Shown here one piece after another: positions 14,301 through 28,113 of a stretch of DNA of 64,000 nucleotides; within the stretch, counting starts at the first letter, position 1, and the number at the start of each line of letters is the position of its first letter. A model generated the notes under the pieces. The model was not told where the DNA came from. It saw nothing but the letters and a program-made list of their open reading frames with translations, and ran no database searches. The position numbers and the translations under genes were made by a program. Source of the DNA: Panonychus citri (taxonomy: Eukaryota > Arthropoda > Arachnida > Trombidiformes > Tetranychidae). The DNA lies in NCBI RefSeq assembly GCF_014898815.1, contig NW_026515503.1, positions 62,001-126,000 of the forward strand, written 5' to 3'.

Positions 14301-17300
14301 AATCAAATTTGATTGTTTGCACAAATTAGCATCATGATTATCAAATTATACTCATTTCAACCCAATAGATTTCCTATTTCTTAACATAGTGGTGGAAATT
14401 TTTTTCTCTCGCTCATCCAAACAAATCATCCACCTGAAATTCATAGTTAATTGTTATTACCTTTTCATCAGGTAGACTTTCAACTTACCTTAAATATGAG
14501 AGAGCATGAAAGTCTTTACAGGTAACCGTGATATTGCATTAGTCATTAAATATTACCCTGTATACATATGAATACATGGTAGAAGAAGATGAAAAAGTTT
14601 TCCAAAAGAAAATGAAAGTTTTTTTTTCTTCCAATTTTCTTATGCATTAACCTTATCATTAAATCACAAATATATTTACTCAATGAATGATATGAATCCA
14701 GTTTCATACCGATGATAATATTATGATTATAACCAGAAAACACCATGAAAATGATTTCCTTTGTTGGAATCATTTTCTTATGGAGATTGTTTCACTTTAA
14801 GCCAATTGAAGGGGTCAATCAATGGTCAAGAATGAGAAAACAATTCTGACCATTCAAGTTAATATGAAATGTAAATGATAATTTTTCATATACGATATTT
14901 TATAAACAAGAAAAACTTTCATCAGAATCATGATATTTAAATCAGTTGAAAATCTTGTCAGAAAATTGTCAATTATTTTCATGGTAAACACTTTAATCAT
15001 CATCATTTAAATTGAAACCGATACAATTTATAAATTGACTTAATGGTGATGATAATGATTATCAATGATAATCAAATCACTTTTCCAGGTTTAGTTACCT
15101 TAAATTATAAACAGATTCATGATATTAATACAATTACAACAAGGTAAATTTAATCATATACGGGTTTTGAATTAATAATACATTGGATAATACAGTTAAT
15201 CAATTGTGTAAATTGTGTGTGTTAATTTAAATAATCATCAACAATCAAACAGTTGCACATTGATTTAAGCCTTTAGGCTAACGATTACTTTGCTCATTTT
15301 AATGATATTACAATCATGGTTTCAACTGAATTACATGAATTAGGTTTTAATTTGCATCAAGTAATTATCTAAATATTTGATTAGCACGTTTTGTTAATAG
15401 TGATCATAAATTTCAAATGAACATTGGAAACAATCAAGTTCATCTCAATGATGAACTTAATTTTTTTTCATCATTTTGTTTCGTATATTTTTGTATGTGT
15501 TTGTTTTCTGGTGCTCGTTCAGCACATTGACAACATAGTGATTATGATGATCTTCATGAGGATGAAGGAAGGAAACATTATTTTGAGAAATTCAATGGAA
15601 ATGAATTCAATCTTGTGGAACTGAATAAGAAAATGTTTGCCAAGAACTTTTTTCTTCTTCTCTCTTCTTTTCATCATCTTATCATCAATGATAATTGAGA
15701 TGATTATATGATGATGATAAATTGGATGGAGGAAAAAAATAACAAAGGAAACACCTTGAAAGAGATCAGTCAGTTAGAAAACATTGATGACATAGGAATT
15801 GAATGTGAGAATTAAGTTAATCACGTTGATTACAAGATGATTAACCATTGAGAATAAAGATAATTTTTCTTTCATTAGCTTTACTGGTTAATCTTTAAAC
15901 ATACAATTAACTTTTGATTGTAATCCTCAATCTTAATCATCGATTTGGGATAAATAAAAAAATAGTTTCAATTGATGATTTGATTAATTGTGACAAAATT
16001 AAGCACATGAGAATCACCTTATTGGCTCAATCTACATGATAACAACAATTAAGAAAACAACAGTTAAAGATAATCCGTTAATTAACAATAATGATACGAT
16101 GAAATTCAATCGATTCCCATGAATCAATTAATCGTCACTGATTCAGATTCCAAAACGATACCGAAAATGATGAGAAATTCAATCGATATTGAATAATAAT
16201 AATCACCTTTTGACCTGGAACGACTTTTGAATCCGATTTGCCGACAGAAAGAATCCGAAACAATTTAACATGGTGACAATTAACTTAATTGTTATTATTT
16301 TATTACCAAAATTATATTACATTGCTATTCCTAATCAATTCAATCAACAATTTAAATATTATCAAAACTGTCAATCAAATTTCCGGTTCAACATAAAGAT
16401 TGACCATTGAGATATCAAGTTATTATTTTAATGATTAGTAATATTATTTGATCAACATCGTGCTAAGGTGTTAATCATTATACTCAATGAAATTGATTGT
16501 TGGTTAAATGCCAACAATCAAGCCTACATAAACCTAAATAGTAAATATTGATTTATCGGATTAAAAAAGTGATACAATCAATAAAGTTAATCACACATCG
16601 GATTACAATCAAATATTATTGTTTAACTAGATCTTAATCACTTGATAACGAACTTCCCAATTATATTAATTATCACGTTAATTGTATACATTGAGGCTTA
16701 ATTAAGCTCAGTTTTTAATAGTAAATTTTTAGGCTTTTTCTCGTGGTTAACAAATTAAGCTAACAATTAATGATAAGGTTTGAATTTTTTTATCAACGTT
16801 TCGATGTTGATTAAATCGTCCTATTCATTATCAACATTATCATGATGATGATGCTGATGATTAGTATATCATCATGTTAATCCCTTCCTGGTCACGATTA
16901 ATAAATCACCTAAAGTAAATTAAAATTGTATTGTAATAGTTGGTTAGCATTTTCTAGTCTTTTTTTAATCTAATCATGAAAATTGTAAATCACAATTAGA
17001 TTAATCATTAATTGAGATAACCAATCTATGGGCTCACCATCTTAATCACAATTTCAAGGTTATCTTGATGACATTGACTTAAATTATGTAACAATTAAGA
17101 CTTAATCATTTTTTTTTGACTAACCTTTTTTTGTCCCTTCACCATTAGGATTGGTCAGTTGATTACAATTAAGCCTTTGATTAACCTGATTTAATGTTGT
17201 TATTATTATTTAGGTTGATTGTCATGATGTAATTTTTGTGATTTGCTTGGCAATTGATTAACAATCTGATGTAATAATATAATAATTGTCTTGATTATGT

Positions 17301-20300
17301 GACATTGTTAAGATTGAGTATTGATTGTTGTTCATAATATATTTGGTATTTGATTGTTTGGTCATCATTAATTCATTGGAGTTTAAATTGTTGTTATTAT
17401 TAATCATACATTTAATTTACTCTTGATTGTTAGTGTATTAATTATCATTATCTCATAATCAATTACAACCTAATCATTGTAACCTGAAACTAATCATATA
17501 CAATATAATCAATTGTAATATTTAATTACAATCGTAAACAATTAATAATTTGGAAAGTTTTTTTTTCTCATTCAATTAACTAAAATATTTTTTTTCAATT
17601 AAATTGAAAAAAGAAACCAAACCAAATCAAATTTAATTACGTTATTAATACTCAGCCTTTAAACATTAATAGTAACTAATTAAAATGATAATCAAGTAAA
17701 TTAAATTAAATTTGTTGCTAATTTTTCAAAACTCAATGAAAACTGAAAACAATTAAACGAAATTAATTAAATCTAAATGTTTATTGCAACAATTTACAGT
17801 TAATTAGAACCACTGATCAGACATTGAACTTGAAACAATTGAATTTAACCAGGAAAGCAAAAAAATGGTCTCCAAACAATCAAATTAATCAATTGATTAC
17901 TTGTGACATTGATTTTGGTGATTAACTTGATGATGAACAAAAAATGAATGAAAAATTTTATTCAATTGAATTTACGGTTACATGAATTTCACCACAAGAA
18001 TCTGATCCAATCTCCAATGAATTTATTGCGTGTTAACTAATTGTAACAATTGATTGTTAATCATCATCATCATCAGTGTTATCATCCTTGTCTTCATTAC
18101 TTACCTGTTATCTTCCTCCTCTTTAATCATCTGTAAATAATACAATTAGATTTGAATCAAGTCTATCCGATTGAAACATCCACTGGTTCCTCATTGATTT
18201 AATTCTTGATTGTTGATTGATTAAAAACAATTTATCACCATCAGTAGATAACATTAACAATCAATTCACATACCAATCTATTTGTCTTTAACCACCGTTA
18301 GCAATCAATTAATTATATTGAGTTAAATGGTTAATTGTTACGAAATTACTTGTCCAACAACAAGTAAATGTTTCCATTTTTTATCAAGACAATTAAGTTA
18401 ATTGTTAAATCGGATAACAAAATAAAAAATATTATATTCAATCAACAGAAATTGATTATTCATCTCATGCTAATTAAATTATTGAATGGATTTTTTTTAC
18501 CACTAAAAATAATAGATTGGAGACTTTAATTGTTGCATGTTGATGACAATTAACAGATCAATACAATAGCTGTAGACACACGTAATTTGACCCCTAATTT
18601 CCGGGTATAATTAGTTAATTGTAATACTTACAAATGGTCAGTTTATTAGAAATTCATTGATGAAAAATGAATATCTAAAAAGTTCATTTCTCTTGACCAG
18701 AACTTGTGTCATCACCTAATCCATTTACAAACATGCAACCAACAGTTCTGAATATTTCCTCAATTCCTCATGAAATTATCTCTCAAATGAAACATTTCAT
18801 GATTGAAACTGAATCTAGAATTGATTCATTAGCTTGTAATTATCACATATGTAAATCAAACATTTAATCAAACATGATGATGATGATACAAAACCGATTC
18901 CATAATTATAACAGGTTATTAGCTTACCATCATAATTAGCATCCTCATCACCACCACAATAACATGATAATCATTGGCACATTCATGATAAATTAACCCT
19001 GATAGTATTTTGAATAAAAATGAAGAAGTAAGAAAAAAATTCCAATCAAATCAAAGTGTAAATCATTTGATTGCTATAAGATATTTAGAGACAAAAACTT
19101 TTACCTGGAAAATTAAGTTGAACATCTTACACTTAATTATCATGGAGATGATTAACTTGGTGATTAAATGTATATGCTTGAAAATTTGTGTACGTTTTGG
19201 TATGAAAATGACAAAGTTCTGGTCTAACGATAATATAACTACGTTGGTTTATTTTTATTGTTTCTACCTGTCTTTTAATAACGATAATGATGATGATTAT
19301 TAAGTTAATAACTACTGTTGGACACTGATTGAGATGGACAAGTTTATCTTGTAAAGACAGGTAGTCACAAAGAGTGATGATGATGACAAGAGATTTGCCA
19401 GAGAGAGAGAGAGAGAGAGATAGAGAGGGAGAGTTGATTGTTGTTGTTTCCGTAAGTAAATTCTAATAATATTTAACAAGTCAAAAATTATCATGAAAGT
19501 TGAAGATGAGGACAATGTCCTTTTACCTGTTCTAACAAAAGGATCTAAGAAGATTAAAAGTTTTCTCTGTGATTGTTGTTTTAAATGTCCACCTTCTTGT
19601 CCTCCTCCTCTTCATCTTCATCCTGGACATTGGTCAGTTGATTTAGAATATCATCTTTGTTGTGACGTTGGATGTTATTAGAGTTAAAATTGTGGATACT
19701 TTTGATTATCATTGTGATTAGATAACTGATGCTTTCGTAAGAGTAAGTGACCGTTACTCTTATGGACTTTTCCTATTTATCTTTCAATGTAAATTACAAT
19801 GTTGATTGTGATGAGATGATGATAATGATGATCGTAGAAAAGAAATGAAAGGAAAAGTAATTCATAATAAAGATGATGATGATAACTCATTGAATAGTAA
19901 CAATAAGGTTTCTGGATGGATGCTGATGAAATTTTTACCTTTTCTAATATGAATAGAAGATGAGATTTATGAATGAATGAAAAGTGACCTTAAGAATTGC
20001 GTGATTTCATATTGAACTTCTGCTGGTGGAACATCTTATTTTCTTGATTATTATTATCATTCCTATTCAGAGATAATTTCAGTTTCCATTCATTTACCTT
20101 ATTTTACTCCTCCTTTTTTCTTACCTGTACAATCATCTTATCCTTTTCTTACTTATCTCAAATCTCTACCTGTGTCTTTTATTCATCATCTCCATCATCC
20201 TGATGTTCATTGTTGAAACTAATTCATTACCAATTCAGAAACTCATCACCATAATTCAGTTGTTGATGAAACACTTTCAATATCTCAAGTAATAAATGAA

Positions 20301-21764
20301 TAGGAAAGTTTTTTCTTGCTTCCTTTTCATTTGAATAGATGATGATGATGATTACAATTAGATTAGTGTGTAACAATTAAAGGAAGATGAATTTTCTTGA
20401 AAGAAAGTAATCAAAATCAATGTTGCCCCTCTCATGATGTGATGATGATGTTCATCATGATGAAAATTTAATCGATTATCATGAAATTGATGAGATATCA
20501 GAACAATCTTCCAATTGTTTAAGATAAAAGGGAAATATGATTAGGTCATTGACTGGTCAGAAAATTTCCTCTTTCTTTCTCCTTTCTCTTGAATCATGTA
20601 AGTTTGACCTTGACCATTGAACCATCATCTTCATCAACTGAAATAAAAGAGACTCAATTAACTCATTCAGCCATTAACAGAATATACTATGTACCGATCA
20701 TTTCATTTCTGGTCACCATCACGTTGAATGTTGACCAGTACTTGAGGGCTTTAAACACTTAACATAAGTCATTGTCTTTGATTGTTATATCATATTAATT
20801 TGTATCACTTGCAATTAAATTGTTAATAACATTTATTTTTATTGTAGACAAAAAATGTGACGAAATTTTTTTTTACTTGTTTGTAAAAAAATAACTGTTA
20901 TTATTAATGTAATTAAGTTGATTATTATCATGATGATGGTGATGATACGAAGGTGGAAAGGGAGGAGACGGAAGGAAATGTGATAAAATAATTAAGGTGA
21001 CAATCTGCTTCCGGAACAAGTTCAATAATAATATGAGTCCCATCCCTTTGGACAATGAAATCACTTTACTATTATTATTACATCATCACTCTATGTTTAA
21101 TCAACTGACCAAATGTTATCATTGAGAAAAGTGCTCCAGGTAAACTTATCATCACCATCATCATCTTTCCCTTTTGACCATCTCTTGATTATTATCACAA
21201 TTTAACCTAATTATTAAATTCTAACCGAACTGACCTTGGACTCTAAAACCTTTCGAGTAACCATAGTACCAGAAATATGAAACAAAAACAAAAGAGAGAG
21301 AGAGAGAGGAGAGAGGGAGAGAGGGAGAAAGTTGAATAGACTCTATCTTTCAATTTCATCATCAGGAAACGGAAATGTTACCAATCGATTGTAAAAGAAT
21401 GGAAAAGATAAAATATGAATGGAAAATAAAAGAAAAGTGGGTGGGATGAATGAAGAAAATGGTCATAATATTTTCTCTTTCTTTCTCTATCCTGTTTTCA
21501 GAGTCTTCTCTTACTATTCAATAATTATCTCCCTCATCATCATCATCGTCACCACCGGAAATCCCTAAGGGTATTTTTACCTGTGACTCTGACTCATTGG
21601 TGAAAGAGACAAACGGAAATTCATCCAACCATGAATATTGAATATCGTGTCTTCACCCCCAAGGCAATTGCTTTTGTTTATCACTGTTACTTTATCATCT
21701 CAACTCCCACCCAAAGGACAAACTTTCACCTTTTACACAAAGAGCTCACTCGTCTCACTATCTT

Positions 21765-21767
<3 letters not shown>

Positions 21768-21796
<29 letters not shown>
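21768..21796 (+). repeat. (CT)n microsatellite
   Basis: About 29 bp of CT dinucleotide in the gene-poor region. A related GA-rich block lies nearby at 21292-21330. Confidence 0.9.
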
Positions 21797-21798
<2 letters not shown>

Positions 21799-24311
21799 AC
21801 CCCAACCTTTCATCCTCCCATCAAGGTAGACAGAAATTGTCAAAACAAAAAACTCAGGGTCAACCAAATGATGTAAACAGATGATAAAAGTTTCGTATCA
21901 TTATCATCAGAGTTAATTAATCTCCGATCATTTTACAGAATTAAATTACACTCTCGCTAATCAAATGGCTCAACAATTTAACAATGACCACAAAATTTGG
22001 GTCAAATCTTTGGAGTAGATAAACAATCAACTGAACGGTGATAATATAAACAGCAATTAATTCAAACTCTCCAAAGATAATTAATAAATTGACTAGCAGA
22101 TTAACCTGTTGATAAGGTTAAATTGTTTCAATGACCTTGTCAATTGTTGTTGTTAATGATGAATTATAATCTAATCATTATCATGATATTTAAATTGAAA
22201 GGATTGATTAGATTGACGTTAATCTAATTCAGTTTAATGATAATCATCACCACAAAACTGTTGATCAATTTAATGATGAACCTGAAATTTTGATGTCGGC
22301 AAAAATATCAGAATTTTTTTTAGGTGTGAAAAGATTTGATAGTTAATCTGATCGCAATTTAATCAACTTTTATTCTTACCTTAATTGTGTTCAATTGAGT
22401 TACATGAAATGAGAAATTTATTTCAACTAAATTAGTATTTAGAAAATGTTGAAATCTCATCAATTCAATTTACAGTTTGATTGGTCATCTAAAGGTTCAA
22501 CTTATTGATTGACAGGTCAACTTGATGATGATGATCAACATTATCATTATTATTATCACAATCAACAATCATGTACATGGATCAAAATTAACTAAAGGTA
22601 CATTATTATATTATTATAATCACGATTTTCTTGTGTAATCTTGTATTGAACACAATTTACCTTGAAAACTGTTGATTAATTGAAGTACCAGAAGAAGAAA
22701 AAAGTTATTTAAAGTGTAATCAACTAATCAAAAAGTGAAATTGAAAGTAAATCAAGAAAAACAATTGAAATCTTAATCATTTAGCTAATCAATAATCAAA
22801 GGATCATTTGTCTTTCCATCATCATCATCATCTGTTAAACTCACAATTAAATTTGAGGTAACCATTATTAACCATGGCTGGTTGATTATTACAACAACAA
22901 CATTTAAGTGGTTAAATTTTTTTCCACCCTATTGATTGTAACAATCATCATCATCATCTTCCCTCTCTGTCAATTGATTGTCATCCTCTTCCCACCGTTT
23001 GACTCCTTAAAGTTTAGCTTTAGTTTTCCTCCTTTCCAACATCAATGATGACAAATAATTTACCACTTTCTCAATATATTGTTACCTTTTCAGGTAAATC
23101 ATGAGTATTTTTCATGGTTAACTAATTGTCATCTCAATTGTGACTCCTAAAAACTTTCTTAACGATTATCTAGAATTATTATTAACAATATTTACCACAA
23201 AATCATGATAAAACTTTATTACTCTTCTTGTTGGAAATGTAAATTGATTACATTACCTTAATATTGATTGTTGGCAAGAAAAAAAGGTGATTAGAATTTA
23301 AATTGTTAACAATGATTTCCATTAATGTGTCGATAAATTGCTCTGAAAATTAACTTTAATAACCAAGTAAAACCTGAGAAAAGTATTGAAAAAAAGCGAT
23401 ACAATGGAAATTCATTGAGAGAAATTGATAATTAGCTTGGAAATAATATTTTCGCCAAAAATTGAGAATAAATTGTTCAGCTCAGTTTCACAGTTACGAA
23501 TTGATTTCGCCCTGACAATTTGCTTTCTTAAACTTTCATCTTCCGACTCCACCTAATTCAAGTTAATTCACTGATTTCTTAGAAAGTAAATCAGCTTTTT
23601 GATTAGCAATTAAAATGAAATTTGATTTGTTGAGCTCACATGAGATTGATTATCACACAATCGATGATGAATCAATGGCGTAAACATTGACGATCTCCTC
23701 TCACTCATCTCTCAAGATTATTTAAAAGTTTGAGATAATCACTGATCCATAAATATAAAAATCATTCAACAAACAACCAGATAAACAACAATCAGTTTAA
23801 AGACACAAAGCTCAATGTAAACTTAAACAATACAAAATCAACAATCAAGGTAAGAAAAAAAAATGTATAACAAACAATTCATTCAATGGTAACCTAATGT
23901 AAGATTTTTTTGCCAAAAAACAGGTAACACTAAACACCAACATCTAAGGAGGATGAAGAGATGACAAGATGAAGGGATCATCTCCTCCTTGTCTCGTCAT
24001 CCTCTTCTCATCATGGTAAGTATGATGCTGATGATGGTCAGTTGACTTTAAAATAATTAAATTCCCTCTCTGACAATTAGAGTCCGAATCAGATTCACTT
24101 TTACTATGAGCTAAATGGTTTCACTACATACAAATAGTTCACAGGTAAGATTAAGTTATCAATTAGTGTACTAAGTAAATAATAACTTTTTTTCATGAAT
24201 TTCATGAATCAGATTATTGTCTGAATGTAATTCCATGTGAGCTGATGATTTCTCAGGGAAAAACTCTCACCCTGGTTGAGATGGTAAAAGAAAGTTAAAC
24301 CAAGTAAATCG

Positions 24312-24335
24312 CTCTCTCTCTCTCTCTCTCTCTCT
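24312..24335 (+). repeat. (CT)n microsatellite
   Basis: About 24 bp of CT dinucleotide followed by ATC-rich sequence. Confidence 0.9.
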
Positions 24336-25310
24336 TTATTTATCCATCATCTTCATCTTTATTCAAAATCTTTGAGCTTTTGCAATTATTTAACTTATAA
24401 TTGTTATGAGATGAATAGTTAATTGTAGACTCGAGAGTAAGTAACCAGAAAGTAATATAAACCGGACGATGCATGAAATGATGATAATGATGAGGCGGAG
24501 GTTGAAGGTGGGATTGAATTGGTGACAATAGATATTCACTTTCATACCTGAGTATTGTTATTGCTTATTTGCATATCCATTTACGCTTTATACTAATTCA
24601 CACAACTTGAACACAGATAACAATTTGATACCATAATCACCAAAGGTGTTCATCGAGAAATTGATTATCGTTAGTTAGAAATTTTAATTAGAGTTCAAAG
24701 AAAAGGTTGATAAGCTTATAGATTTAGTCATTTGTGTACTAACCTGTGGAGTAGATTTTTGAGACTTTTCTCTTTAATTCTAATATTAAGACGAGTTTTC
24801 GCATTAAATTCTTGAAAATCAAAATCATGATTGTCCATTACTGCATGAAGGCTCAGAAAAAAGAATTTTCTTGTTTAATTAAATCGTTTTGCAGTAAACG
24901 AGTTACAAAGTTTTAAAATCGATACGAGTGGCTACATGTTATCTTTATGATAGCCGAGAAATGACTTACATGTAGATAGGATTTCAAAGATTAAGATTTT
25001 GGTTTCATCAAAATCTCAGAACTCACTCAGAAGATATTCAAAGAATAGAGAAAATATTTTGATAAATTTTTATTTCATGCCAAACCAATCTCGTAAATCT
25101 ATTGATTACCTTAAATGTTTACCCAACTATCTCATGAGTTAACTGCTAGAAACGAAGTTTTTATTTATTTATTTGTTTTGATATTTTGAAAATTTCGTCA
25201 GAAATTCTCATAATTTATCCATGCAGGCTAATTGTAGTTGGACTTCATTTCCATCTTTTGTGTGTTAATAAGTTGGGATTGGACTGATAAACCAAACTAA
25301 GAGTTTGAAT

Positions 25311-25835
25311 TCAGTTGATCCTGAGACTTTGTCAATTGTATTGGAAATTGGAAGAGACCAATTTTTTTGTGAACTTTTGGTTCCATTGGAAGTTTTTAAC
25401 TTTTTCACCGAATTTGTTTCCTTCATGTTTATTGATTGATTACCAGTGTTACTTGAATTGTTTATCTCTGGATTCGTTTCACTTGTACTGTTGTTATTTA
25501 TATTTGCAGAATCGAGCATCGGTTGTAAGATCCTTCTTCGTGCATTGATAAACCAATTGTTCACTTGGAGAAGAGTTAAATTTGTTTGAGCTGCAATCGA
25601 TCGTTTCTCGTCTTCGGTTGGATATAATTAGAATTCATTTTTTTCTGGTTTCATTTTGAGCATTCGAAGCATCACTTGACCAGGTCAACTTTCTAATTGT
25701 CATTATCTCGTTTGATAAATTACCAGTTGACGCTGAGCTACTAGAATCATTGAAGGAATGATTTGAACGACCAGAGGAACCATGTAAACTTGAGGTTCCA
25801 CATAATAATTTTTCAGAATTCATCTCGGTTTGTAA
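25311..25835 (-). pseudogene. degenerate duplicate of the 3' part of PKNOX
   Basis: Two blocks copied from the intact PKNOX gene at 30679-32476. 25312-25623 matches 30719-31030 with one mismatch that I can see (the T/C inside the TCGTCTTCGG stretch). It encodes the homeodomain end (core NNWFINARRRILQP) and its tail, but the frame runs into foreign sequence after GSTE. 25640-25835 matches the exon that encodes MNSENLLRGTSS and a scrap of the next exon, but with many substitutions and small deletions. The exon carrying KRGILPKQATS and the intron before the last exon are missing, so the copy cannot make a homeodomain. Intron loss is not clean, so this is a segmental rather than a processed copy. 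It lies just downstream of, and in the same orientation as, the MTPAP stop. Confidence 0.85.
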
Positions 25836-25840
25836 GAAAT

Positions 25841-27424
25841 TTAATCTTCTTTGAAAAAATCTTCTACATTGATTGATTTTCTTGAAAATGGCTTCAGTAA
25901 TTGACTAACATGGTTTCCTTTACATAAACTGCTATGAGATGCATTGGCAATCAAAATTAATTTAGTTAATTCATTTTTTGTAATATTTTTACAAACATTT
26001 AGATGCCTATGGGTTGGATTTTCAATGTAAAGTGGACTAGAAGTTGGCTTAGTGACCACTAATCCGTCCATTACATTGCAGCCATAATTATCGAAGTCAA
26101 AGGTTGCCAAGTGATGGAGAAATTCAGTCAACAAGGTCATGAAAGGTGTTGTCTCATCATAGGTCAGGTCATTGGTTTTTTTGGTACTGGTGCGAGCTTG
26201 ATATGGATCGTAAATCACATTAAGTTGACTGATTGGTGGTAAAAGAGGAGGAGATCGAATTTGTAAAAAGTGAACAACCAACATCATCAGGCCAAAACTG
26301 TTGATCCAAACACCAGGAGCCGATCGAGTGATAATTTGTTGCATTGCCCATAATTTAGTAAATACCACCAACTTGATCACTCGAATGTCAAGCCGAGAAA
26401 ATTCATGGAGAACATGAGCAATGTCGATTCCACTGTCCCTGGAATCAGGAAAAAATGTTAAATCTCCATCCAGTCCACATGAAGTCGAAGCAAATTTGAT
26501 TATTGGCACTCGAGCCATAAGTATGGGTGCGACATTCTGGACACCGGGGACAAAATCCTTTAAATATCCAGTTACAATGTTTAAAATTCTTTGTGTGTCC
26601 AGTTTATCACCGACCATCGTCTTACTGGATACTAAATTTAAACCATAAACATTATCTTGAATTCTAGGTGATGACTGGGGTGATAAAAATAAATCTAAAT
26701 CACTTTGGTTCCAACCAAATCCATTTACGGATGAACCAAAAGGCGATAATCTCAGTTGATTGAAAGGTCCATCACAAATCAACTCGCTTAGTTGATTGTT
26801 GAGAAAAAATCTCAATTTTGTTTCTAATTCATTAAGGATAACACTATTGGCCAATGTATCTATGAATGAATCACTTTCTTCTTGAATTGTTGAATTGATC
26901 AATTTCCACCAAGATTGACGATTATTCAATAGATCGGGTATCATTTCTGGTTCCTTTTCCAAATTATCAGTGATGAATTGACTTGGTAAAATGGTGAATA
27001 CTCTCGAGTTAACTGGAAATGATTGATGGAGAAAATTTTTCTTATTCTTCTTGAAAAACATTGAATAATCATTCAGTTTAATTAAACAATATCGATGAGA
27101 TTTAAGACAATATTTGTAAATTTTGTCAATCGGAGAGTCTAAAATCTGCTCCATCAAACCTTTAGAAATAAACTCTAATTTTTTTGTTGTATCCTCAAGT
27201 AAAATACAACTTTCAGCGTAAAGATTTTCATCTTTTATCATCGTTTCAAATGAATCAAATGAACTTTGATAAAATTGGCCAGTTAATTTATCATCTGTAA
27301 GGATGGTTGATGTTTTCGTTGTTGAATAGTTGAGTTTACTGTTAATGGAAGATGAAAAAAACAATTGTCGAGAAAAAAGACATCCACCAATTCGCCAGCA
27401 ATTGATTGGAAACATTCTCAACAT
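25841..27424 (-). CDS. MTPAP: mitochondrial poly(A) polymerase, 527 aa
   Basis: Nucleotidyltransferase that adds adenosines to the 3' ends of mitochondrial RNAs. Single exon. I start it at the ATG at 27424, the first ATG after an in-frame non-ATG stretch; an alternative ATG lies three codons on. The N terminus is Arg/Ser rich and lacks acidic residues, as expected of a matrix targeting peptide. The catalytic helical turn and first two Asp sit in GSSVNGFGWNQSDLDLF (about residues 230-250), and the third Asp is in LDGDLTF. The PAP-associated region has PGVWINSFGLMMLVVHFLQ followed by RSPPLLP, and the C terminus has SSPLYIENP, all diagnostic for MTPAP against other noncanonical polymerases. It is divergent from the TFPT-like gene, with about 690 bp between the start codons. 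The stop codon abuts the PKNOX duplicate, so the 3' UTR is probably built from it. Confidence 0.93.
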   Translation of the reverse strand: MLRMFPINCWRIGGCLFSRQLFFSSSINSKLNYSTTKTSTILTDDKLTGQFYQSSFDSFETMIKDENLYAESCILLEDTTKKLEFISKGLMEQILDSPIDKIYKYCLKSHRYCLIKLNDYSMFFKKNKKNFLHQSFPVNSRVFTILPSQFITDNLEKEPEMIPDLLNNRQSWWKLINSTIQEESDSFIDTLANSVILNELETKLRFFLNNQLSELICDGPFNQLRLSPFGSSVNGFGWNQSDLDLFLSPQSSPRIQDNVYGLNLVSSKTMVGDKLDTQRILNIVTGYLKDFVPGVQNVAPILMARVPIIKFASTSCGLDGDLTFFPDSRDSGIDIAHVLHEFSRLDIRVIKLVVFTKLWAMQQIITRSAPGVWINSFGLMMLVVHFLQIRSPPLLPPISQLNVIYDPYQARTSTKKTNDLTYDETTPFMTLLTEFLHHLATFDFDNYGCNVMDGLVVTKPTSSPLYIENPTHRHLNVCKNITKNELTKLILIANASHSSLCKGNHVSQLLKPFSRKSINVEDFFKED

Positions 27425-28113
27425 ACACAAAAAAAACTAATTCCCAATATTTAAACAAACCACAATAACTAATTAAAGAAAAAGATAATTAAATTGTAAA
27501 AAAAACAACAAAAAATTTTCCATTCAAAGGTAAACCATGTGTAGATTATCACGTGATGAGAACATAACATCAGCTGAGATTTTATTTTCCATCAATAAAT
27601 GACTTCAATTATCTCAAAGAAAATACAGCCAACTAGCTCTCTAATTAATAAACTATTCGAAATGTCAAATAAAACAATTAATGGAGAGAAACATTAAATT
27701 ACTAATTAGGCAACATGATTAAATTAAATTCTCAATTCAAATTTAGTGATAAAAGAATAGCGATGAGAGCGCCATCTGTCTGTGAGAATAGAAAATTGAA
27801 AAAATTCTTTTCTCATTTTGTTTACTTTTTTCATCTGATGTTTACCTTTTTTCTTAATTGATGGATTAATTTGAGGAATTACATTTTTTGTCCGATTAAT
27901 GTTTTGATTTATTAATTCTTTTTAATTTGTTAACCTTTGTGTCTCTTTTTTTCCTTTGTTCAAATAGGTTTTATTCAATTAGAACTTTAATTTGAAGGGT
28001 ATTTCCGTCCGGTTTCTCTCTACATCCAGATTGATTTCTGTTTTGGTCTAGAAGAGAGAAAGTTGAGTTTCATGGTTTCGCCAAAATCCTGATCTAATTT
28101 TGATTCACTCATA
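27425..28113. promoter_or_regulatory. divergent promoter region between MTPAP and the TFPT-like gene
   Basis: About 690 bp separating two head-to-head genes. It contains AGCGCCATCT at 27768-27777, a GC-rich word in AT-rich surroundings that shares its core with the word upstream of both SLU7 copies. No clear TATA box in either direction. Use as a bidirectional promoter is inferred from layout. Confidence 0.45.

Larger units (their letters stand above)
10900..25300. other. 14 kb gene-poor region, probably cadherin upstream/regulatory DNA
   Basis: No open frame here resembles a known family and none forms a phase-consistent multi-exon gene. Blocks of almost pure AT-rich DNA (about 14.9-18.9 kb and 22-24 kb) alternate with blocks rich in ATC/GAT triplets, CT/GA repeats and CAGGTA hexamers (about 11-14.6 kb and 18.9-21.9 kb). 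Frames of 60-97 codons occur (for example 19010-19303 plus and 19493-19681 plus) but look like chance or simple-repeat translation. Confidence 0.5.

Noticed and set aside
19493..19681. 62-codon Cys-rich plus-strand frame
   Set aside because: Cysteines looked like a small secreted protein, but there is no signal peptide, no spaced pattern and no flanking gene structure.
25265..25564. A second functional homeobox gene
   Set aside because: The first half of the homeodomain exon set is deleted and upstream exons are degenerate, so only a fragment remains.
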